Notes: generated by a model not told the origin, from the letters alone. 64,000 nucleotides of DNA from Gammaproteobacteria bacterium (GCA_016194635.1 JACQBC010000019.1:1-64000), one strand, 5' to 3'; counted from the stretch's first letter, positions 22,746-31,892 are shown. Numbers and translations are program-made.

Positions 22746-23636
22746 ATGCGTACGCGTAACATTTTCATTCTGCTCAGTATGGCGGCAATTTTAGGCTGTG
22801 GCCAAAAACCAGACAGCGGCGCCGCCGTCAAACTATACACCGATATCCATGGTTTCGTATTCCATTCAAGTAGTAAGCCCCCGCGCCTCCTCCTGGGGGT
22901 GGGGGATAGTGGGGAAAAGCTGCTGCAACAAAACCCGTTCTTAAAAGGAGTGCTGTGGCTGCCAAAGGCCGAGGAGAAGCAAGTTATGGATGAAATGCGC
23001 TTATCCTTGCAAGCCACAACGGATGTGCACTATAGCGACGGTGATTTACGCCTTCAGGTTTGCGCGCACAGCGTGAGCGCGGATGGAAATTCCGCGTTTA
23101 AGTTAGGGGTCGCCTTTGTCGGTATCAAGCTGTGTGAAGCCCCGGTAAACGATTATAAACGCGCGCTTCAACTTGCCAAGGAAGTGGTTACGCAGCTGCA
23201 ACAAGAAAACCCCAGAATACACAACCTAAATGATTTCTACCGCAAGGCTACTCAAGCACAATTGCTGGCCATGGGTGGGCATAGTTGGGCAGACGCGGCG
23301 ACGAAATATTTTTGTAACCTGCCCGCCAGACGCGACAACCCGGACTCTGGCGAGTACCTGTACGGGTTTGAAGAAGCCGACGTCTATTTCTCCAACACAC
23401 TAACAAATCCTCGCTTCAAGGATGACGTGAACGGACAGCCGCGGCTGCAAGGCGGTGACGCACTGCTGGGAGTTTATGCCGGCAAGTATGCTATCTTTGA
23501 GATTGGCGTCACCGCAACGCAGAATTGGGGTGGCACAAATCTAACTCCCGCGCAACTCGACGAGCAACGGTACGACATTAGTATGCATTTTAGGCTGCGT
23601 AACGATGTCGATCCCCGCGGGATTGGTCGCGATTAA
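22746..23636 (+). CDS. hypothetical lipoprotein
   Basis: 296 aa. The leader MRTRNIFILLSMAAILGC has a lipobox (AILGC), giving a lipidated Cys18. The mature protein has no repeated motif that I recognise; WADAATKYFC and YGFEEADVYFSNTL are notable segments. It lies 22 bases before the GST gene and may be co-transcribed with it. No strong ribosome-binding site is seen. Confidence 0.65.
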   Translation: MRTRNIFILLSMAAILGCGQKPDSGAAVKLYTDIHGFVFHSSSKPPRLLLGVGDSGEKLLQQNPFLKGVLWLPKAEEKQVMDEMRLSLQATTDVHYSDGDLRLQVCAHSVSADGNSAFKLGVAFVGIKLCEAPVNDYKRALQLAKEVVTQLQQENPRIHNLNDFYRKATQAQLLAMGGHSWADAATKYFCNLPARRDNPDSGEYLYGFEEADVYFSNTLTNPRFKDDVNGQPRLQGGDALLGVYAGKYAIFEIGVTATQNWGGTNLTPAQLDEQRYDISMHFRLRNDVDPRGIGRD

Positions 23637-23657
23637 ACCAAAGGAGGTTACCGATCC

Positions 23658-24356
23658 ATGAAGCCCAAGCTTATCAGTTTCACACTGTGTCCTTTTGTGC
23701 AACGGGCCGTGATCGTACTGGAACATAAAAAGATCGACTACGATATTGTGTATATCGATCTGGCCGATCCCCCGGCCTGGTTTTTGGATCTCTCGCCGCT
23801 CAAACAAGTACCGGTGTTGCAGGTGGGCGAGCACGTAATCTTTGAATCCGCGGTGATCAACGAATACCTCGATGAAACCTACCCCCCGCCATTGCATCCG
23901 CGGGAGAGTATCCTCCGGGCCAAAAACCGCAGCTGGATCGAGTTCGGCAGCGCCTGCCTGGGAGACGCCTTTCAATTGAGTATCAAAGAAACCGAACAGG
24001 AATTTATTCACTTTCGGGACGAACTACAGAATAAATTCGATCACCTCGAAAAAGTGGTTCGCGCCACGCCGTTTTTTAATGGCACCGCATTCTCACTGGT
24101 GGATGCCGGGTATGCGCCGCTGCTGCAACGGCTGGACTATCTTGCTGCCTTGGTCCCCGATATTTTAAATCCGGCCCGGCATCCAAACATCAACACCTGG
24201 AAAAATAATCTCCTAAAATTGGAAGCGGTGCGCAAATCCTGCGTCCCTGAAATAAAAACGCTTTATTATGAGTACCTCTGGAAACGCCAGGGCTATATTG
24301 TCAAGTTCCTGGATAAAAGCCGCTATCCCCAAGCGGTTACCAAGTCTATATATTAA
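23658..24356 (+). CDS. glutathione S-transferase family protein
   Basis: 232 aa. The N-terminal thioredoxin-like domain has the omega/dehydroascorbate-type active site LCPFVQRA (catalytic Cys rather than Ser/Tyr), PLKQVPVLQVG with the cis-Pro, and FESAVINEYLDE for glutathione binding. The helical C-terminal domain has FSLVDAGYAPLLQRL. It probably acts as a thiol transferase. A strong AAAGGAGG ribosome-binding site precedes the ATG. Repeat R3 follows. Confidence 0.88.
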   Translation: MKPKLISFTLCPFVQRAVIVLEHKKIDYDIVYIDLADPPAWFLDLSPLKQVPVLQVGEHVIFESAVINEYLDETYPPPLHPRESILRAKNRSWIEFGSACLGDAFQLSIKETEQEFIHFRDELQNKFDHLEKVVRATPFFNGTAFSLVDAGYAPLLQRLDYLAALVPDILNPARHPNINTWKNNLLKLEAVRKSCVPEIKTLYYEYLWKRQGYIVKFLDKSRYPQAVTKSIY

Positions 24357-24385
24357 CGGTGGTTAATCGTGAATAACGCTCATGC

Positions 24386-24515
24386 TACTGAGTCACATGA
24401 AAAGGATACCCTCCCATCAAGACCGTCAGCGGCAGGGATGCGGCTGTCGAGTCTACAGGGAGGTATCAACGGCGTGTCTTGGTGGGAGGGTATCCTTTCC
24501 ATGTGACTCAGTAAT
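24386..24515. repeat. long palindromic repeat R3 (core inverted)
   Basis: About 130 bp with the same arms as R2 (CTGAGTCACATG...GATACCCTCCCATCAAGAC), but the core is in the opposite orientation (GCGGCAGGGATGCGGC, CTACAGGGAGGTAT). This shows that the whole unit can lie either way round. Confidence 0.87.
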
Positions 24516-24619
24516 AATCCCGGCGCTTAGGTAACTGTTTCTAAGTAGCGGCTTTAGTGAACGAACTCTACCGTACGAACTTTATCCAACGCTGCAACCA
24601 GAACCTTAAGGAGTCTACT

Positions 24620-25204
24620 ATGAATGCCAATGAAGAATTACCCGAGAAGCTGGAGAAAATGGAAGGTATCGCAGAACGGCTTGCCTTCAAATCGCGCTTT
24701 GTGCTTGTGTTTGGCGAGATCAATCACTCCATGGCGCGCGCCACCAGTGAGCGATTAATTGCCCTGGCCGAGGAATCGGATGCGCCCATCAATGTTCTAA
24801 TATCCTCCCCGGGCGGCCATGTGGAATCCGGCGACGCGATCCACGACATGATCAAATTCGTGCGCGCGCCGGTGACCACCGTGGGCACCGGCTGGGTGGC
24901 CAGCGCGGGGACGCTTATTTTTCTCGCGGCGCCTAAAAACCGGCGTGTTTGTCTGCCAAACACGCGTTTCATGATCCACCAACCCTCCGGTGGAATGGGT
25001 GGGCACGCCACCGACATCGCGATTCAAGCCAAAGAAATACTGCGCACCCGCGAACGGGTCGCGCATATTATCGCAAACCAAACCGGCAAAACATTCCAAC
25101 AAGTGCAGACCGACATGGACCGTGACTTCTGGATGAGCGCCGATGAGGCCATTGACTACGGGATCGTGTCGCGGATTATTGAAACGCACCAGGAGCTGGC
25201 GTGA
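24620..25204 (+). CDS. ClpP-like serine protease
   Basis: 194 aa from ATG 24620 with AAGGAG upstream. Catalytic Ser95 in GWVASAGTLIF, His120 in FMIHQPSGG, and an Asp in DRDFWMSADEA match the ClpP triad. PINVLISSPGGHVESGDAIHDMIK is typical. It lacks a ClpX or ClpA neighbour and is shorter at the N-terminus, so it is probably a ClpP paralogue. It ends overlapping the next start (GTGA). Confidence 0.85.
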   Translation: MNANEELPEKLEKMEGIAERLAFKSRFVLVFGEINHSMARATSERLIALAEESDAPINVLISSPGGHVESGDAIHDMIKFVRAPVTTVGTGWVASAGTLIFLAAPKNRRVCLPNTRFMIHQPSGGMGGHATDIAIQAKEILRTRERVAHIIANQTGKTFQQVQTDMDRDFWMSADEAIDYGIVSRIIETHQELA

Positions 25205-25779
25205 CCCCGCAGAACCAGGCCGTCGTAGCCGCAGGTCCTAAATACCTGATTCGGCAGGTTGAACCAGGCGATTATGAGGCGCTGCGCGCGATCTACGCCT
25301 CGCCACTGGCCATGGCGGGTACCTTGCAACTGCCTTTACCAAACGCCGAGTTGTGGCGAAAAAATCTCGCCGACCAACCCCCGAGCACGCGCGCATTTTT
25401 GCTGGTGGCGGGAACCGAGCCGGTGGGACATTTGGGGCTTTGGCCGCTGCAGCGGGCGCGTCGCGCCCATGCGGCAAGCCTCGGCATGGCGGTGCGTGAC
25501 GACTGGCATAACCGCGGCGTGGGTACGGCGTTGTTGCAAGAAGCCGTTTCCCAGTCGGACAACTGGTTGCATATTATACGTTTGGAACTTACGGTTTATA
25601 CGGACAATGCCGCGGCGATTCATTTATACCAAAAATTTGGTTTTATCATCGAAGGCACGCATCGCGCCTATGCGCTACGCGACGGTGTCTACGTCGATGC
25701 GTACGCCATGGCGCGGCTTCATCCGCGCCCGCCCAACCCCTGGCTTAACCGGGACATGCAACAGGCGCGCAGCGTCTAG
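25201..25779 (+). CDS. GNAT-family N-acetyltransferase coupled to the ClpP-like gene
   Basis: 192 aa. The GTG start overlaps the ClpP-like stop by four bases, indicating translational coupling. YLIRQVEPGDYEALRAIYASP, SLGMAVRDDWHNRGVGTALL and LELTVYTDNAAAIHLYQKFGFIIEG are standard RimI/L-amino-acid acetyltransferase features. The shared unit suggests, without proving, a link between acetylation and proteolysis. Confidence 0.87.
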   Translation: MTPQNQAVVAAGPKYLIRQVEPGDYEALRAIYASPLAMAGTLQLPLPNAELWRKNLADQPPSTRAFLLVAGTEPVGHLGLWPLQRARRAHAASLGMAVRDDWHNRGVGTALLQEAVSQSDNWLHIIRLELTVYTDNAAAIHLYQKFGFIIEGTHRAYALRDGVYVDAYAMARLHPRPPNPWLNRDMQQARSV

Positions 25780-25853
25780 CTAATTTTATCGGGCAACCTT
25801 GCGCGCATCGCTTTGAACCTGGGTTGGATCGAGTTAAGAGGAACCACAAACGC

Positions 25854-26591
25854 ATGGCTTTTATAATCTTATCGGTTGTCATTCAGCTCGCGCTGGTGAT
25901 CCATATCATCAAAACCGGCCGCAGTGTGACCTGGGTGTTTATTGTGTTAATTTTTCCCTTGATTGGAACCCTGGCTTATTTAATCATCGAGCTATTACCC
26001 GAATTAACCTCCAGCCGAACGGGGCGGGGACTGCGCCGAAATTTCTCAAAAACACTCAACCCGGATAAAAACCTCAACACCGCATCGCAAAACTTGGCGG
26101 TCGCCGACACCGTTCAGAACGCCATGACCCTGGCCACCGAATACCTGGAAAAATCGAAGTATGCCGAAGCCAAAGAACTTTTCGCTAAAAGCCTCAAAGG
26201 TATCCATGCGGATGATCCGCCGTTATTGCTCGGTCTTGCCAGGGCGCAATTCGGGCTGGGTGAATTCAATGCGGCGAAACAAACGCTCGACACCCTTAAA
26301 GAGAAAAACCCAACCTTTAAATCCGTAGAGGGACATCTGCTTTACGCACGCACCCAGGAACAACTGGGTAATACGGCCGACGCGATTCACGAATACGAAG
26401 CGTTATGTTCCTATTATCCAGGACCCGAGCCCTGTTGCCGGCTTGCGCTTATTCTGAAATCCAGCGGTAACTTAACACGGGCCAGCGAGCTTTTTCAAAG
26501 TGTATTAAATACCAGTAAGATTTCCGGTAAACACTACAACAACTTCCACAAGGAATGGATCGCCTTGGCGCGGCGCGAAATAAACGGCTAA
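25854..26591 (+). CDS. membrane-anchored TPR protein with PLDc_N-type N-terminus
   Basis: 245 aa from ATG 25854 with AAGAGGAA upstream. Two N-terminal membrane segments (FIILSVVIQLALVIHIIK; WVFIVLIFPLIGTLAYLII) form the PLDc_N-like hairpin (the IFPLIGTLAYL motif). The rest is helical tetratricopeptide repeats (YLEKSKYAEAKELFAKSL; ARAQFGLGEFNAAKQTLDTL; YARTQEQLGNTADAIHEYEAL). Probably a cytoplasmic scaffold at the membrane. Confidence 0.8.
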   Translation: MAFIILSVVIQLALVIHIIKTGRSVTWVFIVLIFPLIGTLAYLIIELLPELTSSRTGRGLRRNFSKTLNPDKNLNTASQNLAVADTVQNAMTLATEYLEKSKYAEAKELFAKSLKGIHADDPPLLLGLARAQFGLGEFNAAKQTLDTLKEKNPTFKSVEGHLLYARTQEQLGNTADAIHEYEALCSYYPGPEPCCRLALILKSSGNLTRASELFQSVLNTSKISGKHYNNFHKEWIALARREING

Positions 26592-26663
26592 CGACTGTTG
26601 CGGATCCTTGGCTCAATGCCCGCCAACCACCAGGACCATGGCTTAATTCATGCCTTCAGCAGT

Positions 26664-27203
26664 TCAATTCCGGGTTGGACGTTTTTGCAATTTGCGTTGC
26701 AAGGTGCGACGGTGCATGTTGAGACGGCGCGCGGTCTCAGAAATATTGCCGTCGCATTCGTTCAACACACTCTGAATATGTTCCCATTCCATGCGTGCCA
26801 CCGACAATGGCTTATCGGCCACCGGGGCTTGGGTATCACCTTCAATACGACTAAACGCTGCTAGGATAGTCTCTAGATTGGCGGGCTTGCTAAGATAATG
26901 TACCGCGCCGAGCTTGATCGCTTCCACTGCCGTGGTGATCGAAGCGTACCCGGTGAGCACCACAATGCGGGTGGCGGGATCGAGTTTAATCAACTCGGCC
27001 ACCAGTTCTAAACCTGAAGGTCCGGGCATTTTTAAATCGACAATCGCATATTCAGGGGGGTCTTGTTGCGCCAAGCGGCGGCCGTGGTGCACGTCATGCG
27101 CTACGTGTACGACGTAACCGCGCTTCTCCAAGGCACGGCTGAGCACCTCACAAAACGTGATGTCGTCATCGACGAGTAATACACTGATGCCTTCGTCGTT
27201 CAT
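26664..27203 (-). CDS. regA: RegA/PrrA/ActR-type response regulator
   Basis: 179 aa. Receiver domain with the acidic pocket VDDD, phospho-acceptor Asp56 (AIVDLKMPG), LTGYAS and the Lys in YLSKPAN. The short Fis-like C-terminal helix-turn-helix (WEHIQSVLNECDGNISETAR then RLNMHRRTLQRKLQKR) is the near-invariant RegA effector domain. It should control redox-dependent genes with RegB. Its start overlaps the regB stop by four bases. Confidence 0.92.
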   Translation of the reverse strand: MNDEGISVLLVDDDITFCEVLSRALEKRGYVVHVAHDVHHGRRLAQQDPPEYAIVDLKMPGPSGLELVAELIKLDPATRIVVLTGYASITTAVEAIKLGAVHYLSKPANLETILAAFSRIEGDTQAPVADKPLSVARMEWEHIQSVLNECDGNISETARRLNMHRRTLQRKLQKRPTRN

Positions 27204-28471
27204 GCGCTAGCGCTCACCTGTAGTGTTGCCAGCGGCAGACTCACGCGGCATACCACCCCGCCCCCAGCGCGATTAAATAACTGCACCTCACCACCTAGGC
27301 GCTGTAAGGTGGCATAGCTTAAAAACAAGCCCAATCCCAGCCCATCGGTCTTGGTGCTAAAAATTTTATCCCCGGCGTGCAGAGCGGCTTCGGGTGCAAG
27401 GCCGTTGCCTCGATCGGCAATCTCGATGTGTACCTGATTTGTATCCCAATGACATTCCCATTCGATTTGCTGCGGAGAGGCATCGGCGGCATTATTCAGA
27501 ACATTGGTGATGGCCTGCGTCAAGGTTTGTTCGGCGATGATCACCGGTTCCGGATCATTGCCGTGATAGTCTTCGCGTATTAACCTTATCCCCGGACGGC
27601 TTCGCTGCCACTGCGCGACAAGCTCGCGTAGAAATTGTGTCAACCCAATCCGCCGGCCACCTTCGGCACGCACCTGCCCGGCCGATGCCGCCAGCGATTG
27701 TAAAATTTGTTTGCAACGATCGATTTGCTCCACCAGAATGTTATGCGTGTCTAACGGCAGGGGTTTGCCGACTGCTAATTCACCGCTTAGGATCGACAAG
27801 GTTGCCAAGGGCGTGCCCAGTTCATGCGCCGCGCCGGCCGCCAACGCCCCTAAGGCCACCACCCGCTCTTGGCGTAAATCATGTTCCCGCATGCGCGCCA
27901 ATTGCTGTTCGCGGTTACGCACCGCCTGCGCCATACGCCCACCAAACCAGGCAATCAAAACCGCACTCAACACAAAACCAAACCACATCCCACCGATGTG
28001 CAGGGAAAATACCCGGTCGTGATGGTGTTCATCCTTGATCAGCGGCACAAAATGAAATATCAGCACGGCATAACACGACGTGCTCAATACCACCATGATC
28101 CAAGTATAGTGTTGCGGCAAACTCGCCGCGGTTAGGGCCAACGGGACCAAGTACAACATGACAAACGGATTGGTCGACCCGCCGGTTAAATATAAAAACA
28201 CCGTCAAACTCGCAACGTCAAAAATTAAATGCGCGAATAATTCCCGCTCGGTCACCCACCACGGTTGCTGCAAGCGCCACCAGACCACGGTGTTAAGCAA
28301 GGCCACCACGGCCAGTAAAAAACCAATTGCCCTCATCGGCAGACTCAAGCCTAACATCCCTTGCAACAACATCATCGCGCCAAGCTCCACCGCCACCGTT
28401 GCGTAACGTAATCGGCATAAACGCCGCAGATTTTGGCTTGCGGGGGAAACGAGGTTATCTATGGGTATCAT
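27200..28471 (-). CDS. regB: RegB/PrrB-type redox sensor histidine kinase
   Basis: 423 aa from the ATG at 28471. It has about six transmembrane segments, the periplasmic/quinone motif GGSTNPF (residues 97-103), the H-box AAHELGTPLAT with His216, and Cys253 in DRCKQIL at the place of the redox-active cysteine of RegB, then N-box (NVLNNAADAS) and G-boxes (DRGNGLAP; GLGLGLFLS). No strong ribosome-binding site is seen. With regA it forms an operon on the minus strand. Confidence 0.92.
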   Translation of the reverse strand: MIPIDNLVSPASQNLRRLCRLRYATVAVELGAMMLLQGMLGLSLPMRAIGFLLAVVALLNTVVWWRLQQPWWVTERELFAHLIFDVASLTVFLYLTGGSTNPFVMLYLVPLALTAASLPQHYTWIMVVLSTSCYAVLIFHFVPLIKDEHHHDRVFSLHIGGMWFGFVLSAVLIAWFGGRMAQAVRNREQQLARMREHDLRQERVVALGALAAGAAHELGTPLATLSILSGELAVGKPLPLDTHNILVEQIDRCKQILQSLAASAGQVRAEGGRRIGLTQFLRELVAQWQRSRPGIRLIREDYHGNDPEPVIIAEQTLTQAITNVLNNAADASPQQIEWECHWDTNQVHIEIADRGNGLAPEAALHAGDKIFSTKTDGLGLGLFLSYATLQRLGGEVQLFNRAGGGVVCRVSLPLATLQVSASA

Positions 28472-28564
28472 GCACTTATTGTAAACGTAGTTAAGCAACC
28501 CTGCCTGCCCACCCACCGGCAGAAAGGTTCTGCCGTCAAAAGGCTAAGCCCTACGAAACTTGGA

Positions 28565-28680
28565 CAGCGGTGTAGGCGGTTAGCCTCTTCACATGACACG
28601 CGTCAATACATCCCTGTAGCTCGGCGGCCGCATCCCTGCGGCCGGCGGTCATGTGAAGAGGCTAACCGCCTACACCGCTG
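28565..28680. repeat. palindromic repeat R4: same core, unrelated perfect arms
   Basis: 116 bp. The arms are a perfect 33-bp inverted repeat (CAGCGGTGTAGGCGG...CTTCACATGAC) with no similarity to the arms of R1-R3, R5 and R6. The core CGTCAATACATCCCTGTAG followed by GGCCGCATCCCTGCGGCC is the same. Confidence 0.88.
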
Positions 28681-28745
28681 AACTTAATATCGTATATCAA
28701 ACCCTGAACTACGCCTTAAAGACGATAAACTCATCCAATATTCAT

Positions 28746-28914
28746 GGCGATACGGATTGCATGTGGTTGGTTGCTATGTGGTGTGACCATCGGCCCACCA
28801 GTGCAGGGATGCACGAGGTAGTGCCATGCAGAGAGCAATTGCCGCAGGGATGCGGCCGTCGAGCATACGGGAAAGTATTTATAGGGAGTCACACCACAGG
28901 CAATCCGTATCGCC
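28746..28914. repeat. palindromic repeat R7, composite and core inverted
   Basis: 169 bp. Outer arms GGCGATACGGATTGC and GCAATCCGTATCGCC and inner arms GTGGTGTGAC and GTCACACCAC are perfect complements, separated on the left by a 17-base insertion. The core, inverted, holds GCCGCAGGGATGCGGC and CGTCGAGCATACGGGAAAG. A third arm set, unrelated to the others. Confidence 0.75.
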
Positions 28915-29046
28915 TTGCCTCGAATTACATTTTATCGCACTGCGGCAAAATGCCGCGTGCGACATTGCACCGCATTGTCGCAACCGTGGCGCGCTTTTAC
29001 AGTACACCCTCACAAGGATTTTCTGTGTTTTCTGTGGAGTAACTAA

Positions 29047-30003
29047 ATGAAACTTTCTGTTGTGCTGATAGGCGTGTGTTTTACAGCATTCGCCGCGTCG
29101 GTGCATGCCAGCTGTGGCAGCGCCAGTTGCAGCCTGAGCACGCCTATCGATAGTTTAGGGATTACCGCCAATCACGGTTGGCAAGCCGATCTGCGGTATG
29201 AATATATCAATCAAGACGATCTGCGCGCCGGTACCCATACGGTGGGAGTTGGCGCAATTCCTCAAGATCATAACGAGGTTTATACTAAAAACAACAATGT
29301 TCTGGCCACGCTTGATTATAGCGCCGATAATCGTTGGGGCGTGTCGATCCAACTTCCCTACCTGCAACGCGAGCATTATCACATCCAGAACACCGGCGGC
29401 GTACCTATTGATGAACGTTGGAATTTTAGCGCGCTAGGCGATATCCGCGTCCTAGGCCGGGTAATACTCGATAACACCATGGCCACGCGCGGCCAAACCG
29501 GGTTACAACTGGGGGTCAAACTTCCCACCGGTAAGATTAACCAAACCAACGCCGCGGGCGAAGTCGCTGAGCGCAGCCTGCAACCTGGTACCGGCACAAC
29601 CGATCTGCTCGCCGGTTATTTTGATAGCCGTGACATGGCGTGGTTGGATAGCACCGGGCGGGGCTTTCTACAGGCACAACTGCAAAGCGCGTTGAATGAT
29701 CACGCGGCGTATCGCCCCGGTACTCAATACCACTTTAATATCGGCATGGTGTTCCGCCCCCACGCCGATGTCAGTCCCATTGTGCAACTCAATGCGCTGA
29801 GCAAAGGCCGCGACCGTGGCGACAATGCCGAACCGGATGCCTCGGGCGGGGAGTACTTATGGCTGAGTCCGGGATTGAACCTGCAGTTAAGCCATTCCAC
29901 ACGCACCTATGGCTATGTGCAATTGCCGTTGTATCAACGCGTCAATGGTATGCAACTCACCTCGAAGTGGAACGCCAGTGTTGGTATTACCTGGTCGCTG
30001 TAG
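29047..30003 (+). CDS. outer-membrane beta-barrel protein
   Basis: 318 aa. A signal peptide ends at VHA-SCGS, and the mature N-terminus has a CGSASCS motif. The rest alternates short amphipathic strands ending in aromatic residues (WQADLRYEYI; WGVSIQLPYL; TGLQLGVKLPTG; YGYVQLPLYQRV) and closes with SVGITWSL, a typical barrel terminus. Possible metal or small-molecule channel. GGAG precedes the ATG. Its position opposite regBA may mean RegA control. Confidence 0.75.
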   Translation: MKLSVVLIGVCFTAFAASVHASCGSASCSLSTPIDSLGITANHGWQADLRYEYINQDDLRAGTHTVGVGAIPQDHNEVYTKNNNVLATLDYSADNRWGVSIQLPYLQREHYHIQNTGGVPIDERWNFSALGDIRVLGRVILDNTMATRGQTGLQLGVKLPTGKINQTNAAGEVAERSLQPGTGTTDLLAGYFDSRDMAWLDSTGRGFLQAQLQSALNDHAAYRPGTQYHFNIGMVFRPHADVSPIVQLNALSKGRDRGDNAEPDASGGEYLWLSPGLNLQLSHSTRTYGYVQLPLYQRVNGMQLTSKWNASVGITWSL

Positions 30004-30061
30004 ATCACTACCGTAAAGTGTTATTCTAAGCCTCCGTTCCACGCGAGGTATGAGGGTTGCC

Positions 30062-30805
30062 ATGCCCGACAAAACCACCGATTTTGGTTATACCCAAGTC
30101 CCCTGGGAAGACAAGGCCCGCAAGGTGGCGGGCATATTTGATTCGGTTGCGCGCAAATACGACATCATGAATGATTTGATGTCGTTGGGTGTTCACCGTA
30201 TTTGGAAACGGTTTACGGTTGAAATGGCGGGCATACGCCCCGGTCATCGAGTACTGGACCTGGCTGGGGGCACCGGCGACCTCAGCGCGAAATTCTCGCA
30301 GATCGTCGGCCCCCAGGGTCAGGTGATCTTGGCCGACATCAATGGAACGATGTTACAGGTAGGACGTGAACGCCTCACTGATCGTGGTATCGCAGGCAAT
30401 GTGCACTACGTTCAAGCCAACGCTGAAGCGCTGCCGTTTGCCGCGGATAGTTTTGATGCCGTCAGCATTGCCTTTGGGCTGCGTAATGTTACCGATAAAA
30501 CGGCCGCGTTACGCGCCATGCAGCGTGTCCTCAAACCGGGCAAACCGCTCTTGGTGCTGGAATTTTCCAAACCGATTAAAGCGTTACAACCCCTGTATGA
30601 CGCCTATTCATTTTCGATCCTGCCCTGGCTAGGCAAGATCATCACCCAGGATGCCGACAGTTATCGTTATCTGGCGGAATCGATCCGCATGCACCCGGAT
30701 CAAAACACCTTGCAACAGATGTTGCAGGACGCCGGGTTTATTCACTGCGAATACTTCAACCTCAGCGGCGGTATTGTCGCCCTGCACCGTGGCTACAAGG
30801 CATGA
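30062..30805 (+). CDS. ubiE: ubiquinone/menaquinone biosynthesis C-methyltransferase
   Basis: 247 aa from ATG 30062 (an ATG at 30050 is also possible). [25 protein letters not shown] and [12 protein letters not shown] (SAM loop), [17 protein letters not shown], and [16 protein letters not shown] are UbiE signatures over the usual 250-aa length. It methylates the demethoxy-quinol ring using SAM. First gene of a block with overlapping RDD and ubiJ genes. Confidence 0.96.
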   Translation: MPDKTTDFGYTQVPWEDKARKVAGIFDSVARKYDIMNDLMSLGVHRIWKRFTVEMAGIRPGHRVLDLAGGTGDLSAKFSQIVGPQGQVILADINGTMLQVGRERLTDRGIAGNVHYVQANAEALPFAADSFDAVSIAFGLRNVTDKTAALRAMQRVLKPGKPLLVLEFSKPIKALQPLYDAYSFSILPWLGKIITQDADSYRYLAESIRMHPDQNTLQQMLQDAGFIHCEYFNLSGGIVALHRGYKA

Positions 30806-31272
30806 GCCCGCCACTGAGTTATGGCGGTTTTTGGCGTCGCAGCGGCGCCTATGGTATTGATGCCGTGCTGGCCAAGGCCGTGTTGTTTCCCTGGGTTTAT
30901 TACCTGCAACACAGCGTGCGTCCGCAACTAGGTGCTGATCTACTATATATACCGCTGCAATTGGTATTGGCCGACGGCTGGGTATTGCTACTGGTCGTCA
31001 TGTTCTGGGTTAAATACGGCGCGACCCCCGGCATGCTGTTATTTGAACTCAGGGTTATTGACGCCACCCACGGCGGACGGCTCACCTGGAAACAGGCCAT
31101 AGCACGTTTATTCATGCGCGCGATCGCGATGTTGACCGTACTGGGCATCCTGATGTTGATCTGGGATCGGCAAAAACAAGGCTTGCATGACAAAATTTGT
31201 AATACCTGGGTGGTCGATGCGCAAGAAGACGCTATCGACCTCGCGACGATGGATCTCGGATCGTTCGCATGA
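30802..31272 (+). CDS. RDD-family membrane protein
   Basis: 156 aa, overlapping the ubiE stop by four bases (ATGA). [20 protein letters not shown] has the RDD-type start (R and D conserved), [36 protein letters not shown] is the family core, and [11 protein letters not shown] ends it. Three membrane segments. Its presence between ubiE and ubiJ suggests a role linked to quinone synthesis, or simple co-transcription. Confidence 0.85.
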   Translation: MSPPLSYGGFWRRSGAYGIDAVLAKAVLFPWVYYLQHSVRPQLGADLLYIPLQLVLADGWVLLLVVMFWVKYGATPGMLLFELRVIDATHGGRLTWKQAIARLFMRAIAMLTVLGILMLIWDRQKQGLHDKICNTWVVDAQEDAIDLATMDLGSFA

Positions 31273-31892
31273 GCTTGGCTGAGGCCTGGTGTGGCGCGTT
31301 GGAAATTGTCGAACAGGGGATCAATCGCCTGTTACGCCTTGACCCCGTCACGTTGACAGCCCTGGCGGCGTTGCACGGCAAGGTGATCGCCCTTGAGATC
31401 GAGGGGCTGGGTATCACGCTTTACTGTTTACCCGGTCCCCACGGGATAACGCTTTTAAGCCACTACCCGGCCGCCGCCGACACCGTGTTGCGCGGCCGTC
31501 CGCTGGCGCTGCTGCGCTTGGCACGCGCGACCGATAGCAGTGGCTTGTTATTCAGCGGCAGCGTCACGATTCGCGGTGACATCGAACTGGGGCAGCGCTT
31601 TAAAGCGATCTTATCCCGTAGCGCACTGGACCTCGAAGAACCGCTGTCGCGGCTAAGCGGCGATGTGCTCGCCCACCACATCGGCGTTCTGCTGCGAAAC
31701 ACGCAAGGTTGGTGGCGCGCCAGCCGTGAACGGCTGACGCGGGATGCGGTGGAATACCTCCAAGAAGAACAGCAGGCCGCGCCGTCGCGTACCGAAGTTA
31801 ATCGCTTTAACCACGCCGTCGAAACCCTGCGCGATGACGTGGCCCGGTTGAAGGCGCGCCTGGCGTTATTACATACCCGTTTAATCCGTTAG
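31269..31892 (+). CDS. ubiJ: UbiJ-type SCP2-domain accessory factor
   Basis: 207 aa. It overlaps the RDD stop by four bases. The SCP2-like domain (HGKVIALEIEGLGITLYCLP; TVLRGRPLALLRLA; VTIRGDIELGQRFKAIL) plus a C-terminal coiled coil (NRFNHAVETLRDDVARLKARL) is the UbiJ architecture, a lipid-binding factor of the aerobic ubiquinone complex. ubiB, the usual next gene, is not in the window. Confidence 0.88.
   Translation: MSLAEAWCGALEIVEQGINRLLRLDPVTLTALAALHGKVIALEIEGLGITLYCLPGPHGITLLSHYPAAADTVLRGRPLALLRLARATDSSGLLFSGSVTIRGDIELGQRFKAILSRSALDLEEPLSRLSGDVLAHHIGVLLRNTQGWWRASRERLTRDAVEYLQEEQQAAPSRTEVNRFNHAVETLRDDVARLKARLALLHTRLIR

Larger units (their letters stand above)
28472..29046. other. intergenic region between regB and the beta-barrel gene
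   Basis: 575 bases between divergent genes. It holds palindromes R4 and R7 and little else. No open frame looks real. It must contain the promoters of regBA and of the rightward gene. Confidence 0.7.

Noticed and set aside
28881-29046. CRISPR or tandem repeat around the R4 and R7 palindromes
   Set aside because: The similarity is between inverted arms and a common core, not regularly spaced direct repeats.
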